Both the position numbers and the translations under genes were made by a program. Shown here in pieces: positions 1-8,056 of a stretch of DNA of 26,773 bases. Under the pieces are notes generated by a model. The model saw only the letters and a list, made by a program, of their open reading frames with translations. It was not told where the DNA came from and did no database searches. The first letter of the stretch is position 1. The number at the start of each line of letters is the position of its first letter. Source of the stretch: JBLMZW01 sp050259035 (GTDB lineage Bacteria > Bacillota > Syntrophomonadia > Syntrophomonadales > DTU052); NCBI GenBank assembly GCA_050259035.1, contig JBLMZW010000222.1, forward strand, positions 1-26,773. Reading direction: 5' to 3'.

Positions 1-473
1 CTAAAAAATCAAAAAGCATTGGAGTAAGAATACCAATTGATTCTATTCCAGCAAATGCCAAGATCACCCTGAGCGCCGTTGTAAAAGCTGATGTACCTGA
101 TGCCAACCAGGATAACAACACCGACAAATGCGAAATCACTTTGTTATTGCCTGACCTGACTGTAACGTCAGTCAAACCTGTCGGCTTTATTATTCAAGGA
201 TCGCCTGCGATTCTTAACGTAGGAGTGGCAAATCTAAGTAACGTAGCCAGCGGCCGATTTACTATTAAGATTTATCAGGACGAAAACACGAAAGTGCTGG
301 CAAGTAAAGTAGTGGGTCAGTTGAACGGCAGCAAAAACTATTTGATGGCTTTAAAGGTTCCTAAGGACTTCACTCTAAAGAAGAATTCATTCAGGGTGGT
401 TATAGATGCTGACAGCCAGGTAGTGGAAACTGACGAGACCAACAATGTTCTGTATTATCCATCTAAAAGATAA
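1..473 (+). CDS. C-terminal part of a secreted surface protein with a CARDB-type tail (5' truncated)
   Basis: The reading frame is open from position 3 to the TAA at 471-473, with no start inside the window, so this is the C-terminal ~156 residues of a longer protein. The sequence is a clear paralog of the last ~150 residues of the 1345-aa protein at 881-4918. Both contain the stretches DANQDNN/DTNQDNN, PDLT, NVASG and VIDAD, and both end on a NNVLYYPS/NNILYYPS motif. The fold is most likely a CARDB-type (cell-adhesion-related) beta-sandwich. By analogy with its neighbour the missing N-terminus probably carries a signal peptide and Ig-like repeats, but that cannot be seen here. No SLH domain, LPXTG motif or membrane anchor is present at the C-terminus, so the mode of surface attachment is unknown. 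A strong terminator follows. Confidence 0.8.
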   Translation, partial: KKSKSIGVRIPIDSIPANAKITLSAVVKADVPDANQDNNTDKCEITLLLPDLTVTSVKPVGFIIQGSPAILNVGVANLSNVASGRFTIKIYQDENTKVLASKVVGQLNGSKNYLMALKVPKDFTLKKNSFRVVIDADSQVVETDETNNVLYYPSKR

Positions 474-880
474 TAGTCATTAACAGTAAACAAATAACAA
501 ATAAGCCCGCCTTGCGGCGGGCTTATTTTTATGAGGAATACCATTGTATCGGTTAGTTACAAACCGAAATTTTTGGTTAGGCCGGGCATATAATGTTTTA
601 AGGCAAGATTTGTACTGGGAAAAACAAACTAAATATTTCCACAATATATAATTTACAGTATAATATTTACATGGAAAAGTATGGGCCATATATAATAGAT
701 ATCCATTATCAGATCTAGTGCATTTCCTAATCATAAGTAGCTGATTTGACTTATACCCAACTCTGATTATCTAAGAAACGAAAGCTTTAGATAATTAGGC
801 TTAGGGGGAAGTTCTATATTCGAAATAGATAGAGCCCGTAACCAGGAAATCGTAAGGGAAAGTAAAGGAGGGAGAGTTTT
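474..880 (+). other. 407-base intergenic region: terminator, possible promoter and structured leader
   Basis: Apart from the terminator at 500-530, this AT-rich stretch has no convincing gene. A weak promoter-like pair is TTTACA (666-671) and TATATA (689-694) with 17 bases between; an overlapping TATAAT sits at 691-696. The transcript would have a ~180-base leader. That leader has a 9-bp stem (766-774 with 787-795), then a smaller TCTAT/ATAGA hairpin around 813-833. A conserved-looking block follows at 836-869 just before the AAAGGAGGG ribosome site. I looked for c-di-GMP-I, TPP, cobalamin and purine riboswitch signatures and found none. Confidence 0.4.
500..530 (+). terminator. Rho-independent terminator
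   Basis: A perfect 12-bp stem (500-511 with 516-527) encloses a TTGC loop. The T residues at the 3' end of the stem continue to 530. It closes the truncated surface-protein gene ending at 473. Confidence 0.9.
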
Positions 881-3800
881 ATGGAAGTTAAAGGGAAATG
901 GAAGTCAGGCTTTAAAATAATTCTGGCTATAGCCATAACTTTTTGCCTAATGGCCGTATTACCTGTAGCTGTACAGGCAGCGATAGACGATGGAACCCCA
1001 AGCACTGATACCGTAAATATAGATATGGTGAGAATTAACAAAAGCCTGCTGTACCTGACGCCGGGGCAAAGTGAAACTTTAACCGTAATCTCGTTTGGAA
1101 CAGAAGTAAGCTGGAGCAGCAGCAATACCAGCGTAGCAATCGTTGACGAGACGGGAAAGGTAACGGGGATTGCATTAGGAAAAGCCACCATTACAGTTAT
1201 GGCCGTTGACGGAAGTTTCGATGAGATCTGTGATGTAATCGTTAACACTGGGGCTGTAACCAAGGTAAGTCTGAATAAGACTGTTTTGACTCTGGTACCA
1301 GGACAGAATTACACGCTTAAGGCAACTATAAAACCATATAATGCGATTAATAAAAATGTAAGCTGGAGCAGCAGCGATGCCAATGTAGCAACCGTTGACG
1401 AGACTGGAAAAGTAACCACAGCAGCAGTAGGAACAGCGACCATAACAGCTACTACTGAAGATGGCGGGTATAAAGCGACGTGTGACATTACCGTTGTAGA
1501 AAGCATAAAGGTAACTAGCGTCGAGTTGGTCACCTCTTTGGAAACAACCGCTGGGGCGATACGTCAGATGTACGCGTACATAAAACCTACCGATGCGACT
1601 AATCAGAATGTAACGTGGAGCAGCAGCGATTTAAGTATAGTAACGATTGATCAAACCGGAAAGCTAATCGGAGTAAAGGCTGGCACCGCAAACATCACAA
1701 TCACTACAGAAGATGGCGGTTTTACTGACACCTGTATAGTAACAGTTAAAGACCCGGCGGTCCTGGCGAACTTCACAATAACCATTAATCTATCCGGGAG
1801 TGCACCCGATGGTAATTATACCTGGTCCAGCAGCAATGACGCAGTGGCCATAATTAAAACAACTGATTCGCGCAGTGCTACCGTTCAGGGCGTTTCGGCC
1901 GGAACAGTTGTTATTACCGCGGTTTTAGATGGCGGTGGTTATGCCGCTACATATCAGTTAACCGTTACCACCATTCCGGTAACCAGCGTTAGTGTCTACA
2001 AAAGAGGAGTAACCTTAAAGGTAGGGGAACAAGTACAAATCAAGGCTTTTGTACTGCCTACTGACGCTTCTAATAAAAGAGTAATCTGGAGCAGTGAGGA
2101 TACCAATATAGCCACGGTTAGCGATGGCTTAATCATTGCCGTAGGTGAGGGCATTACAAATGTAATAGCGACTACGGAAGATGGTGGTTTGCAGGCCATC
2201 TGTAAGGTGGTTGTTGATAACGATGCTGTCCCGGTGGGCGGGGTTTATTTGGATATGTATAAAAATGATTTTGACATGATAGCTGGTGGACCTGCATGTA
2301 AGCTATCAGCCTCCGTTTTGCCGGAAAACGCGACTAACAAAAACATTGTCTGGAGTGGCAGCAATTCAGTGGCAACCGTGGAAAATGGAGTTGTTACACC
2401 ACTTAGTTGGGGGTACACGCTGGCAGGCGCGACTACCGAAGATGGAACCATTGTTAAATATTGTTCAATAGACGTTTGCCCATCATACTGGCCGCATTTT
2501 ACTAGCTTTCAGATTGGAGGTCAGGAATGTTTGGCTTTGCCTGGCGTTGGGGTTCGCAAAGACACTTCGGTAGTACACATCTGCGCAACAGATGGTTCCT
2601 CTATAGATTCTACTGAAGACTTAGCCCGCTTGAAAGGAGCAGTTTTGGAGGTTCCTAACTTTACAAACTTTGTTGGGGTTAGTCAAAATGCCAGTATTAG
2701 CAATGGAAATAATAAACTGGAACTGTACCGGTATGTTAATGGGCAGCTATGCTTAATCCCAACAACCGATTTTAGTACCGTCAAACTTCAGGAAGATGAT
2801 GTAGTATTGGGTCAAATCATGGGTGGGAATGCCGGCTTCGTTTATAAAGTGAAGCTCCTATCACCGGAGAAGCTTTCCAGCTTCACAATAGGGGGAGCGG
2901 AGTGTAAATCACTTTCTGGTATAAAGGTATTAGCCAATCAGGATGAGTGGGATTTAGCCCGTTCAGGAGTCGGAGCAGTTCTCGAAGTGGCCGATCTTAT
3001 TAGCGTAAAAGGGGCAGCTGCTGCAGCTCATGGCCCTGGTGGAACAATAGAATTCAAGTTATATCGAGACGGTAGTCTTGTTGATGTTAGTGACTGGAGC
3101 AGTTGTGTCTTCCAAAATAATGACGTAGTGATGGCACAATGGAAGGACGACCCAGCTAACCAGTTTTATAAAGTGACTCTGGTAGAAAATGCTGCACTAC
3201 AAGGACACGTAACCGGGGTGAGTCTTAATAAAACCAGCTTAAGTCTTACACCGGGAGGACAGCGCGAAACCTTGATTGCCACAGTAACACCTGATAATGC
3301 TACCAATAAGACTGTAACCTGGAGCAGCAGTGATGCAAATGTAGCTACAGTTGACGATAAAGGCAATGTAACCGCTGTTTCAGCAGGAACTGCTACAATA
3401 ACGGTTACAACAGAAGACGGAGGATACACTGCAACCTGTGAGGTGGACTCGGATAACATTGGGCCTCTGAAAGTATGTGAAGTAACCCTCAACAAAACAA
3501 CACTGACCCTGATTTCGGGGCAAAGTGAAACCCTGGTGGCAACAGTACTGCCCCCTGAAGCGGGGAATAAGAATGTAACCTGGAGCAGCAGCAATACTGG
3601 TATAGTAACTGTAGACCAGAATGGGAAAGTGACGGCAATAGCGGCAGGGGAAGCGAATGTAACTGTTACAACCGAAGAAGGTGGGTATAGCGCAAGTTGC
3701 CTCGTGACTGTAGAACCAAAAATAATTATTAATCCACCTGAACTGCCATTCTCTTATACAATCCCTGTGGGAGAGACAAAACAAATAACCATTCAATACT

Positions 3801-4918
3801 ATAATGGACAATCGGATTTTACATGGAGCAGCAGCGATATCAGTGTTGCAACTGTTATCAGCAATGGTAAGGCATCCGCTCTGGTTACGGGAGTTGGGGC
3901 TGGAAACGCTACGATAACGGCTACGACCGTCGATGGAGGGTATACTTGCTCCTGTCAGGTAACCGTTATCCCGGCTAATGTGCCGGTGACTGGCGTAAAA
4001 ATCGTTGCACCTAAGGTTCATGAGTTAGGTGCGGGTGAGAGTCTTACCGTAACGGCCCAGGTTCTTCCCGACAACGCAACCAATAAAAACGTAACCTGGA
4101 GCACCAGTGATCCATCTGTGCTTAGTATCCAGGGTGACGGGTTAGAGTGCAAAGTAACTGTAGCAGCAACTAATCCCGGAACATATACGGCAGATGTGAT
4201 AGTGACTACAGAGGATGGGGGCTTCACAGACCAGGCACCATTCTCAGTGAAAATAGGCCCAATGATCAAGGATTCCGATTTGGCAGCTAAAATAGTCTAC
4301 TGCCCGAATGAGGTTCCCGTAGGATCAAAGGTTCCCATTATAGTAAGTATCACCAACGTTGGCAGCGCGATTTCTTCCAAAGCTAAAGTAGATTTCTATC
4401 TGGGTGCCTGCGATACGCCTTGTTTTAGTAAGCAGATCTCGGGCTTAAAACCCAACCGGAGCAAAACCATTATAGCTAGAATCCTTATAACCGGTTCTCC
4501 GGAAAATCCAAATACTATATTGAGTGTTGTGGTGGTCCCAGATGTAGCAGATACCAACCAGGATAACAACATTGATAAATCCGGTATAACCTTGCTATTC
4601 CCGGATCTAACCATAACCAAGGCTGCGGCGAAGGCTTCTCTGACTTCAGGAAAGACAGCAGTTTTAGCCGTAGATATTGCTAATCTAAATAATGTCGCTT
4701 CCGGTAAGTTCGTGATAAGGGTATATGACGGTGATAAGGTATTAGGAGAAAAGAAGGTCCCATCATTGACTGGTACGAAGTCTATTAAGATGGGTATCAA
4801 AATTCCGGCAGATTTTGATCCGGCTACCGAGACCTTAAGAATAGTGATAGATGCGGATAATAAGGTAGTAGAGTCCAATGAGGATAACAACATACTATAT
4901 TATCCTTCCAATAGCTAA
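881..4918 (+). CDS. Secreted multi-domain surface protein: Big_2 Ig-like repeats plus CARDB tail
   Basis: This 1345-aa protein starts at ATG 881 behind AAAGGAGGG. Residues 1-33 form a classical signal peptide (basic start, hydrophobic core about 11-30, VQA-A cleavage site). About ten bacterial Ig-like group 2 (Big_2) domains follow at roughly 46-122, 124-205, 210-290, 296-363, 366-446, 450-532, 776-855, 865-945, 953-1030 and 1035-1125. They are recognised by repeated T(V)TWSSSD, NVATVD.TGKVT and TTEDGGY motifs. Most carry one cysteine at the same place near the domain end. Residues 541-771 hold two copies of another ~100-130-residue unit (SFQIGGQEC / SFTIGGAEC) that I do not recognise. Residues ~1130-1345 look like two CARDB-type beta-sandwiches. 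Big_2 and CARDB domains occur in adhesins and cell-envelope proteins, so an adhesive or structural extracellular role is inferred. No SLH, sortase or membrane anchor is visible. It is tandem to a paralog ending at 473. Confidence 0.85.
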   Translation: MEVKGKWKSGFKIILAIAITFCLMAVLPVAVQAAIDDGTPSTDTVNIDMVRINKSLLYLTPGQSETLTVISFGTEVSWSSSNTSVAIVDETGKVTGIALGKATITVMAVDGSFDEICDVIVNTGAVTKVSLNKTVLTLVPGQNYTLKATIKPYNAINKNVSWSSSDANVATVDETGKVTTAAVGTATITATTEDGGYKATCDITVVESIKVTSVELVTSLETTAGAIRQMYAYIKPTDATNQNVTWSSSDLSIVTIDQTGKLIGVKAGTANITITTEDGGFTDTCIVTVKDPAVLANFTITINLSGSAPDGNYTWSSSNDAVAIIKTTDSRSATVQGVSAGTVVITAVLDGGGYAATYQLTVTTIPVTSVSVYKRGVTLKVGEQVQIKAFVLPTDASNKRVIWSSEDTNIATVSDGLIIAVGEGITNVIATTEDGGLQAICKVVVDNDAVPVGGVYLDMYKNDFDMIAGGPACKLSASVLPENATNKNIVWSGSNSVATVENGVVTPLSWGYTLAGATTEDGTIVKYCSIDVCPSYWPHFTSFQIGGQECLALPGVGVRKDTSVVHICATDGSSIDSTEDLARLKGAVLEVPNFTNFVGVSQNASISNGNNKLELYRYVNGQLCLIPTTDFSTVKLQEDDVVLGQIMGGNAGFVYKVKLLSPEKLSSFTIGGAECKSLSGIKVLANQDEWDLARSGVGAVLEVADLISVKGAAAAAHGPGGTIEFKLYRDGSLVDVSDWSSCVFQNNDVVMAQWKDDPANQFYKVTLVENAALQGHVTGVSLNKTSLSLTPGGQRETLIATVTPDNATNKTVTWSSSDANVATVDDKGNVTAVSAGTATITVTTEDGGYTATCEVDSDNIGPLKVCEVTLNKTTLTLISGQSETLVATVLPPEAGNKNVTWSSSNTGIVTVDQNGKVTAIAAGEANVTVTTEEGGYSASCLVTVEPKIIINPPELPFSYTIPVGETKQITIQYYNGQSDFTWSSSDISVATVISNGKASALVTGVGAGNATITATTVDGGYTCSCQVTVIPANVPVTGVKIVAPKVHELGAGESLTVTAQVLPDNATNKNVTWSTSDPSVLSIQGDGLECKVTVAATNPGTYTADVIVTTEDGGFTDQAPFSVKIGPMIKDSDLAAKIVYCPNEVPVGSKVPIIVSITNVGSAISSKAKVDFYLGACDTPCFSKQISGLKPNRSKTIIARILITGSPENPNTILSVVVVPDVADTNQDNNIDKSGITLLFPDLTITKAAAKASLTSGKTAVLAVDIANLNNVASGKFVIRVYDGDKVLGEKKVPSLTGTKSIKMGIKIPADFDPATETLRIVIDADNKVVESNEDNNILYYPSNS

Positions 4919-4945
4919 AAGTCTGTAACAAAGCATCCTAAGTAT

Positions 4946-4979
4946 AGGCCCACTTCATTAGAGGTGGGCCTTATATTTT
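4946..4979 (+). terminator. Rho-independent terminator
   Basis: An 11-bp stem (4946-4956 with 4961-4971, one G-T pair) with a 4-base loop is followed by TATATTTT. It lies 28 bases after the stop of the 1345-aa surface protein. Confidence 0.85.
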
Positions 4980-5250
4980 CGTGCTTATAGAAAGTTGAAT
5001 GCGAGTACTGAGAGACTAATCATAGAACGTCGGTCTTATGAGAAAGAAGGGTTCGTTATTACTAGAAGGTAGGATAAAAAATACTGAAACAGTATTTAAA
5101 GAGACTAACAGTTTAATAAAAAAATCCGACTCATACATAGGTCTGTGAGCTGTATTTCGGGACCCACCTAATAAAATCTGCCGGAACTGGCAGAGAATAA
5201 TTGCTCGTTCGACAAGGATTTAGCTATGCCGTGTCGAAGCACTACCTATT
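4980..5250 (+). other. Structured intergenic region or leader upstream of the amidohydrolase
   Basis: No open frame of interest is seen here. The 3' half contains two hairpins before the next start codon. One is TCTGCC/GGCAGA (5177-5182 with 5189-5194). The other is TTCGACA/TGTCGAA (5208-5214 with 5232-5238), ending only 12 bases before ATG 5251. The amidohydrolase gene lacks an obvious ribosome site, so the second hairpin may influence its translation. I do not match the region to a named riboswitch or small RNA. Confidence 0.35.
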
Positions 5251-6675
5251 ATGAGTATACGTGTAAATCGACGTCAATTTATAATAGGATCGGCTTCGGC
5301 TACGGTGATTGCCGCATTAGCTCTTTCTGATTTCCTGGAAGGGAAAGATATGGCGAGCAGCCAGGATAACCAGCAACCGGGTGCTGCACCAGATGGTACA
5401 ACAAATCCGACTAATGACGCTCCGGTGTCTGAAAAAATATCCTGCGATTACGTACTGCGGCAGGGAACAATTGTGGATGGCAGCGGCGGCCAACCCTATC
5501 AGGGAGATGTGGCCATCAAAGGAGATGCCATTGCGGCGGTAGGTACTTTCGATATTATGCCGGGCGCAGTGGAAATAGATGCCCGGGGAATGGTTATCTG
5601 TCCGGGGTTCATCGATGTTCATGCCCACACTGAAAGCTATTTGGGGGCGGGCGGCAAGACCAGCATGTTCTTGTTACAGGGGATAACCACCCATTTGGGA
5701 GGAAACTGTGGTTCGTCGGTTAAGAATGTCGACGAGTTTTTTAAATCAATCAAGGGTATGGGTATTAATCTGGGAATTCTCTCAGGATATAAGAATCTTC
5801 GCCAGAGAAGCATGACTTCCCTGAATCGTAAAGCTCGGGCCAGTGAAATAGTAAAGATGCAACAGTACCTGGCTAAAGATCTCAAAGCCGGTGCTTTTGG
5901 CATGTCAGTCGGCCTGGAATACTGGCCGCAAACCTTTTCTACCACAGCGGAGTTGATTGAAATCTGCCAGGTCTTAAAGGAACATAACGGGGTTTATTTC
6001 ACCCACGTCAGAAATGAGTATGACCGGGTATTACAGGCGGTCGAAGAGGCCATCACGATTGGTATGACAGCCGGTGTGCCGGTGGAATACTCACATATCA
6101 AGGCAGGCAGGATGCAAAACTGGGGAAAAATGAGTAAAATTCTGGCCTTGATTGATCAAGCTGCCGGCAACGGCCTGGATATAACCGGAGATGTTTATGG
6201 CTATAACTTTTCCGGTCCGGATATGGACTACGGGATATGCTCCATAGGTGAAGATGATATAAAGTTGGCCTTGCAGCATCCGCGGGTGATGATCGGCAGT
6301 GACTCGGGGATGACTATAGGGCAGAAGCCGACCCACCCTCGAACCTACGGTAATTACCCCCGTATTATAAGGAAGTACTGCTTAACGGAAAAGGTCATAC
6401 CGCTGGAAACAACGATCAAAAAGATGACCCAGATGCCAGCCGCCCGCCTGGGCTTAAAGGATCGTGGGTCCTTGACCCCGGGCTATAAAGCAGACGTGGT
6501 GGTATTCGACCTCGCGAAGATCACCGACCGGTCGACCAGAACCAATCGAACCCTATTGGCCGAAGGGGTTAACTGGGTTTTCGTTAATGGCAAGATGGCT
6601 TTAAAGGAAGGGAAGGCCACCGGATGTTTAGCCGGGCAGATTTTGAGGAAAAATGAGGTTATAGGCAAAGCCTGA
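5251..6675 (+). CDS. Tat-exported N-acyl-D-amino-acid deacylase-family amidohydrolase
   Basis: The 474-aa product begins with a twin-arginine signal (NRRQFII, residues 6-12, then a hydrophobic stretch to about 26) and a Pro/Asn/Thr-rich linker to about 60. It is therefore probably exported in folded form with its metals. The rest is an amidohydrolase of the D-aminoacylase/N-acyl-D-glutamate deacylase branch. Candidate metal ligands are H124 and H126 (DVHAH), C153 (GGNCGSS), H252 (YFTHVRNE), H282 (YSHIKAG) and D351 (GSDSG). The C-terminal beta-sandwich closes with SLTPGYKADVVVFD. Members hydrolyse N-acyl-D-amino acids or act on related cyclic amides, so the exact substrate is open. The H282-D351 interval is only 69 residues; as I remember, the corresponding interval in Alcaligenes D-aminoacylase is about 116, so the inserted small domain is reduced. 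No strong ribosome site precedes ATG 5251; this start is chosen because it places the RR motif correctly. Confidence 0.82.
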   Translation: MSIRVNRRQFIIGSASATVIAALALSDFLEGKDMASSQDNQQPGAAPDGTTNPTNDAPVSEKISCDYVLRQGTIVDGSGGQPYQGDVAIKGDAIAAVGTFDIMPGAVEIDARGMVICPGFIDVHAHTESYLGAGGKTSMFLLQGITTHLGGNCGSSVKNVDEFFKSIKGMGINLGILSGYKNLRQRSMTSLNRKARASEIVKMQQYLAKDLKAGAFGMSVGLEYWPQTFSTTAELIEICQVLKEHNGVYFTHVRNEYDRVLQAVEEAITIGMTAGVPVEYSHIKAGRMQNWGKMSKILALIDQAAGNGLDITGDVYGYNFSGPDMDYGICSIGEDDIKLALQHPRVMIGSDSGMTIGQKPTHPRTYGNYPRIIRKYCLTEKVIPLETTIKKMTQMPAARLGLKDRGSLTPGYKADVVVFDLAKITDRSTRTNRTLLAEGVNWVFVNGKMALKEGKATGCLAGQILRKNEVIGKA

Positions 6676-6748
6676 TTAATGTTCCAGTCATTATAGGCAA
6701 TATTTAGAATAATATCGACAAAGCCCGATATAATTAAATTGGTTGTCC

Positions 6749-6776
6749 TTGGAGATCTTTTCTAATAAAATATAAT
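6749..6776 (+). promoter_or_regulatory. Probable sigma-A promoter for the Asp23 gene
   Basis: TTGGAG (6749-6754), 16 bases, then a perfect TATAAT (6771-6776). Transcription would start near 6783, leaving a ~23-base leader with AGGAGGTG before the TTG start at 6806. An overlapping alternative is TTGTCC-17-TAAAAT (6743-6771). Confidence 0.5.
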
Positions 6777-6805
6777 TACTATTTCTATAGGAGGTGGGGA
6801 GCGGG

Positions 6806-7198
6806 TTGGAAAACGAAGCACTGAAATTGAGTTCTGACACTGGTTCTATCAAAATAGCCGACGAAGTAGTTGCTACTATTGCCGGTCTCGCAGCAGTGGA
6901 AGTTGAAGGAGTTGCAGCTATGAGTGGCAGCCTGGCCAGCGGGCTAACCGAGATTCTGGGCAGGAAGAACCTGGGCAAAGGAGTAAAAGTTGAAGTAGGC
7001 GAGAAAGAGGCTATTGTTGACCTGTCTATAGTAGTGGAATTCGGAGTTCCGATTCCCGGAGTAGCCAAAGAGGTTCAAGATCAGGTTAAGATAGCGGTTG
7101 AAATGATGACCGGGCTGATTGTAACCGGAGTAAATGTCAACGTTGTTGGTATCAACATGAAAAAGGGCAAACTAGACGAGGCGGTTGTTGAGGAATAG
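6806..7198 (+). CDS. Asp23/Gls24 family envelope stress protein
   Basis: The 130-aa product belongs to the Asp23/Gls24 (DUF322) family. The typical elements are GSIKIADEVVATIAGLAA near the N-terminus, EVEGVAAM, a VKVEVGEKEAIVDL strand and a C-terminal VTGVNVNVVGI strand. In other Firmicutes, Asp23 is an abundant protein held at the membrane by AmaP and linked to cell-envelope or alkaline stress. The two following genes encode AmaP and a DUF2273 protein, the usual partners, which supports the call. I chose TTG at 6806 because AGGAGGTG (6789-6796) is at good spacing. A GTG at 6794 lies inside that ribosome site and is unlikely to be used. A promoter is visible just upstream. Confidence 0.92.
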   Translation: MENEALKLSSDTGSIKIADEVVATIAGLAAVEVEGVAAMSGSLASGLTEILGRKNLGKGVKVEVGEKEAIVDLSIVVEFGVPIPGVAKEVQDQVKIAVEMMTGLIVTGVNVNVVGINMKKGKLDEAVVEE

Positions 7199-7212
7199 AC
7201 GGCTAATTAAGG

Positions 7213-7241
7213 ACAACCCCCTGTAATTTACAGGGGGTTGT
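7213..7241 (+). terminator. Perfect hairpin between the Asp23 and AmaP genes (attenuator or weak terminator)
   Basis: A 14-bp perfect inverted repeat (7213-7226 with 7228-7241) lies between two genes of the same operon. It is followed by TTACTATGG rather than a T-run, so full termination is doubtful. It could instead act as a partial terminator or an mRNA 3'-end stabiliser that sets Asp23 above AmaP. Confidence 0.5.
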
Positions 7242-7282
7242 TACTATGGAAAAATCCATTACGCTATGAGGGAGGATTTCCC

Positions 7283-7813
7283 ATGTCTGCTTTATGGAAG
7301 CTGATCATGTTACTCTATAACCTGCTGTTTATTGTTGTTGCCGGGATGGCAGTAGCTTTGGCTGCCGGTTATAAAGAACCGCTGAACTGGATTAATACCG
7401 CTTTCGCGACTCGTGACTACCGCATAATCGCCGGGGCATTAGGGGCGGTATTATTTATAGCCGGTCTCACGATGATTGGAGAGATCTTAAAGACCGAGTC
7501 GGTTTCCGTAGTCTTGATTCAGGATACGCCTAATGGAAGCGTGGTTATTACAATACCGGCGATCAAACAAATTGTTATGACTGCGGTTAAAAAGGTTGAT
7601 GGGATTAGAGAGGTAAAACCTGACGTAAGAATGGTTAAGACCGGGGTGGGGATTTCGCTGGTAATATCTATTTTTCCCAGCTACAAAATTCCTGAGATTT
7701 CAGCTGTAGTTCAGGACCGGGTGCGGGAGCAGCTGGAAGAAATGGCTGGTTTACGGGTGGCTGAAGTCAAAGTCACAGTAGACGAATTTGCCACTCGACC
7801 CGTGGTTCGTTAG
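7283..7813 (+). CDS. amaP: Alkaline shock response membrane anchor protein AmaP
   Basis: The 176-aa product starts at ATG 7283 behind GGGAGGA (7270-7275). An upstream TTG in the same frame lies in the preceding hairpin and is not credible. It has two predicted membrane helices, about residues 6-29 and 46-64. A soluble domain follows with the Asp23-like pattern IPAIKQIVMTAVKKVDGI and KPDVRM, ending in VAEVKVTVDEF. This is the architecture of AmaP, which docks Asp23 to the membrane. It sits between the Asp23 gene and a DUF2273 gene, the standard order in Firmicutes, so the three probably form one membrane-associated complex. Confidence 0.88.
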   Translation: MSALWKLIMLLYNLLFIVVAGMAVALAAGYKEPLNWINTAFATRDYRIIAGALGAVLFIAGLTMIGEILKTESVSVVLIQDTPNGSVVITIPAIKQIVMTAVKKVDGIREVKPDVRMVKTGVGISLVISIFPSYKIPEISAVVQDRVREQLEEMAGLRVAEVKVTVDEFATRPVVR

Positions 7814-7825
7814 GGGGTATCTGTT

Positions 7826-8041
7826 TTGTGGGATAAGGTGTTTACTTATATTATGGAGAACCATCGCGGGAAAGCAGCGGGTTTAATACTTGGCCTTCTG
7901 GCGGGGATATTAATCATTAGTTATGGATTCTGGAAAGCGGTTTTCATCGTGATCTGCGTGATTGCCGGTTTCTTCTTTGGAAAAGCCATAGATGACAACA
8001 CCGATTTTAGCAGCTGGTGGGATAATTTTCGGCACCGCTAG
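7826..8041 (+). CDS. DUF2273 small integral membrane protein
   Basis: This 71-aa protein has two adjacent hydrophobic helices (about 18-33 and 37-51) divided by a short FWK turn, with a charged tail (DDNTDF..WWDNFRHR). The N-terminus MWDKVFTYIMENHRGK and the following glycine-rich helix are typical of the DUF2273 family, which is nearly always encoded beside amaP and asp23. Its biochemical role is unknown; membership in the Asp23 membrane complex is inferred from context. It starts with TTG at 7826 behind TAGGGGG (7811-7817), 12 bases after amaP. Confidence 0.85.
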   Translation: MWDKVFTYIMENHRGKAAGLILGLLAGILIISYGFWKAVFIVICVIAGFFFGKAIDDNTDFSSWWDNFRHR

Positions 8042-8056
8042 CAGGGAGGATATTGT

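Noticed and set aside
480..734. 84-codon minus-strand frame in the first intergenic region
   Set aside because: It overlaps the terminator at 500-530, has no ribosome site and encodes a product with no recognisable pattern.
740..880. c-di-GMP riboswitch upstream of the surface-protein gene
   Set aside because: Surface-protein genes in Clostridia often have one, so I looked, but the conserved core sequences of class I and II are absent.
3166..4893. Long open frames on the minus strand (for example 3380-4021 and 4396-4893)
   Set aside because: They lie opposite the repetitive Big_2/CARDB gene, encode low-complexity Leu/Val/Ser-rich products and have no ribosome sites. They are mirror images of repeated Ig codons.
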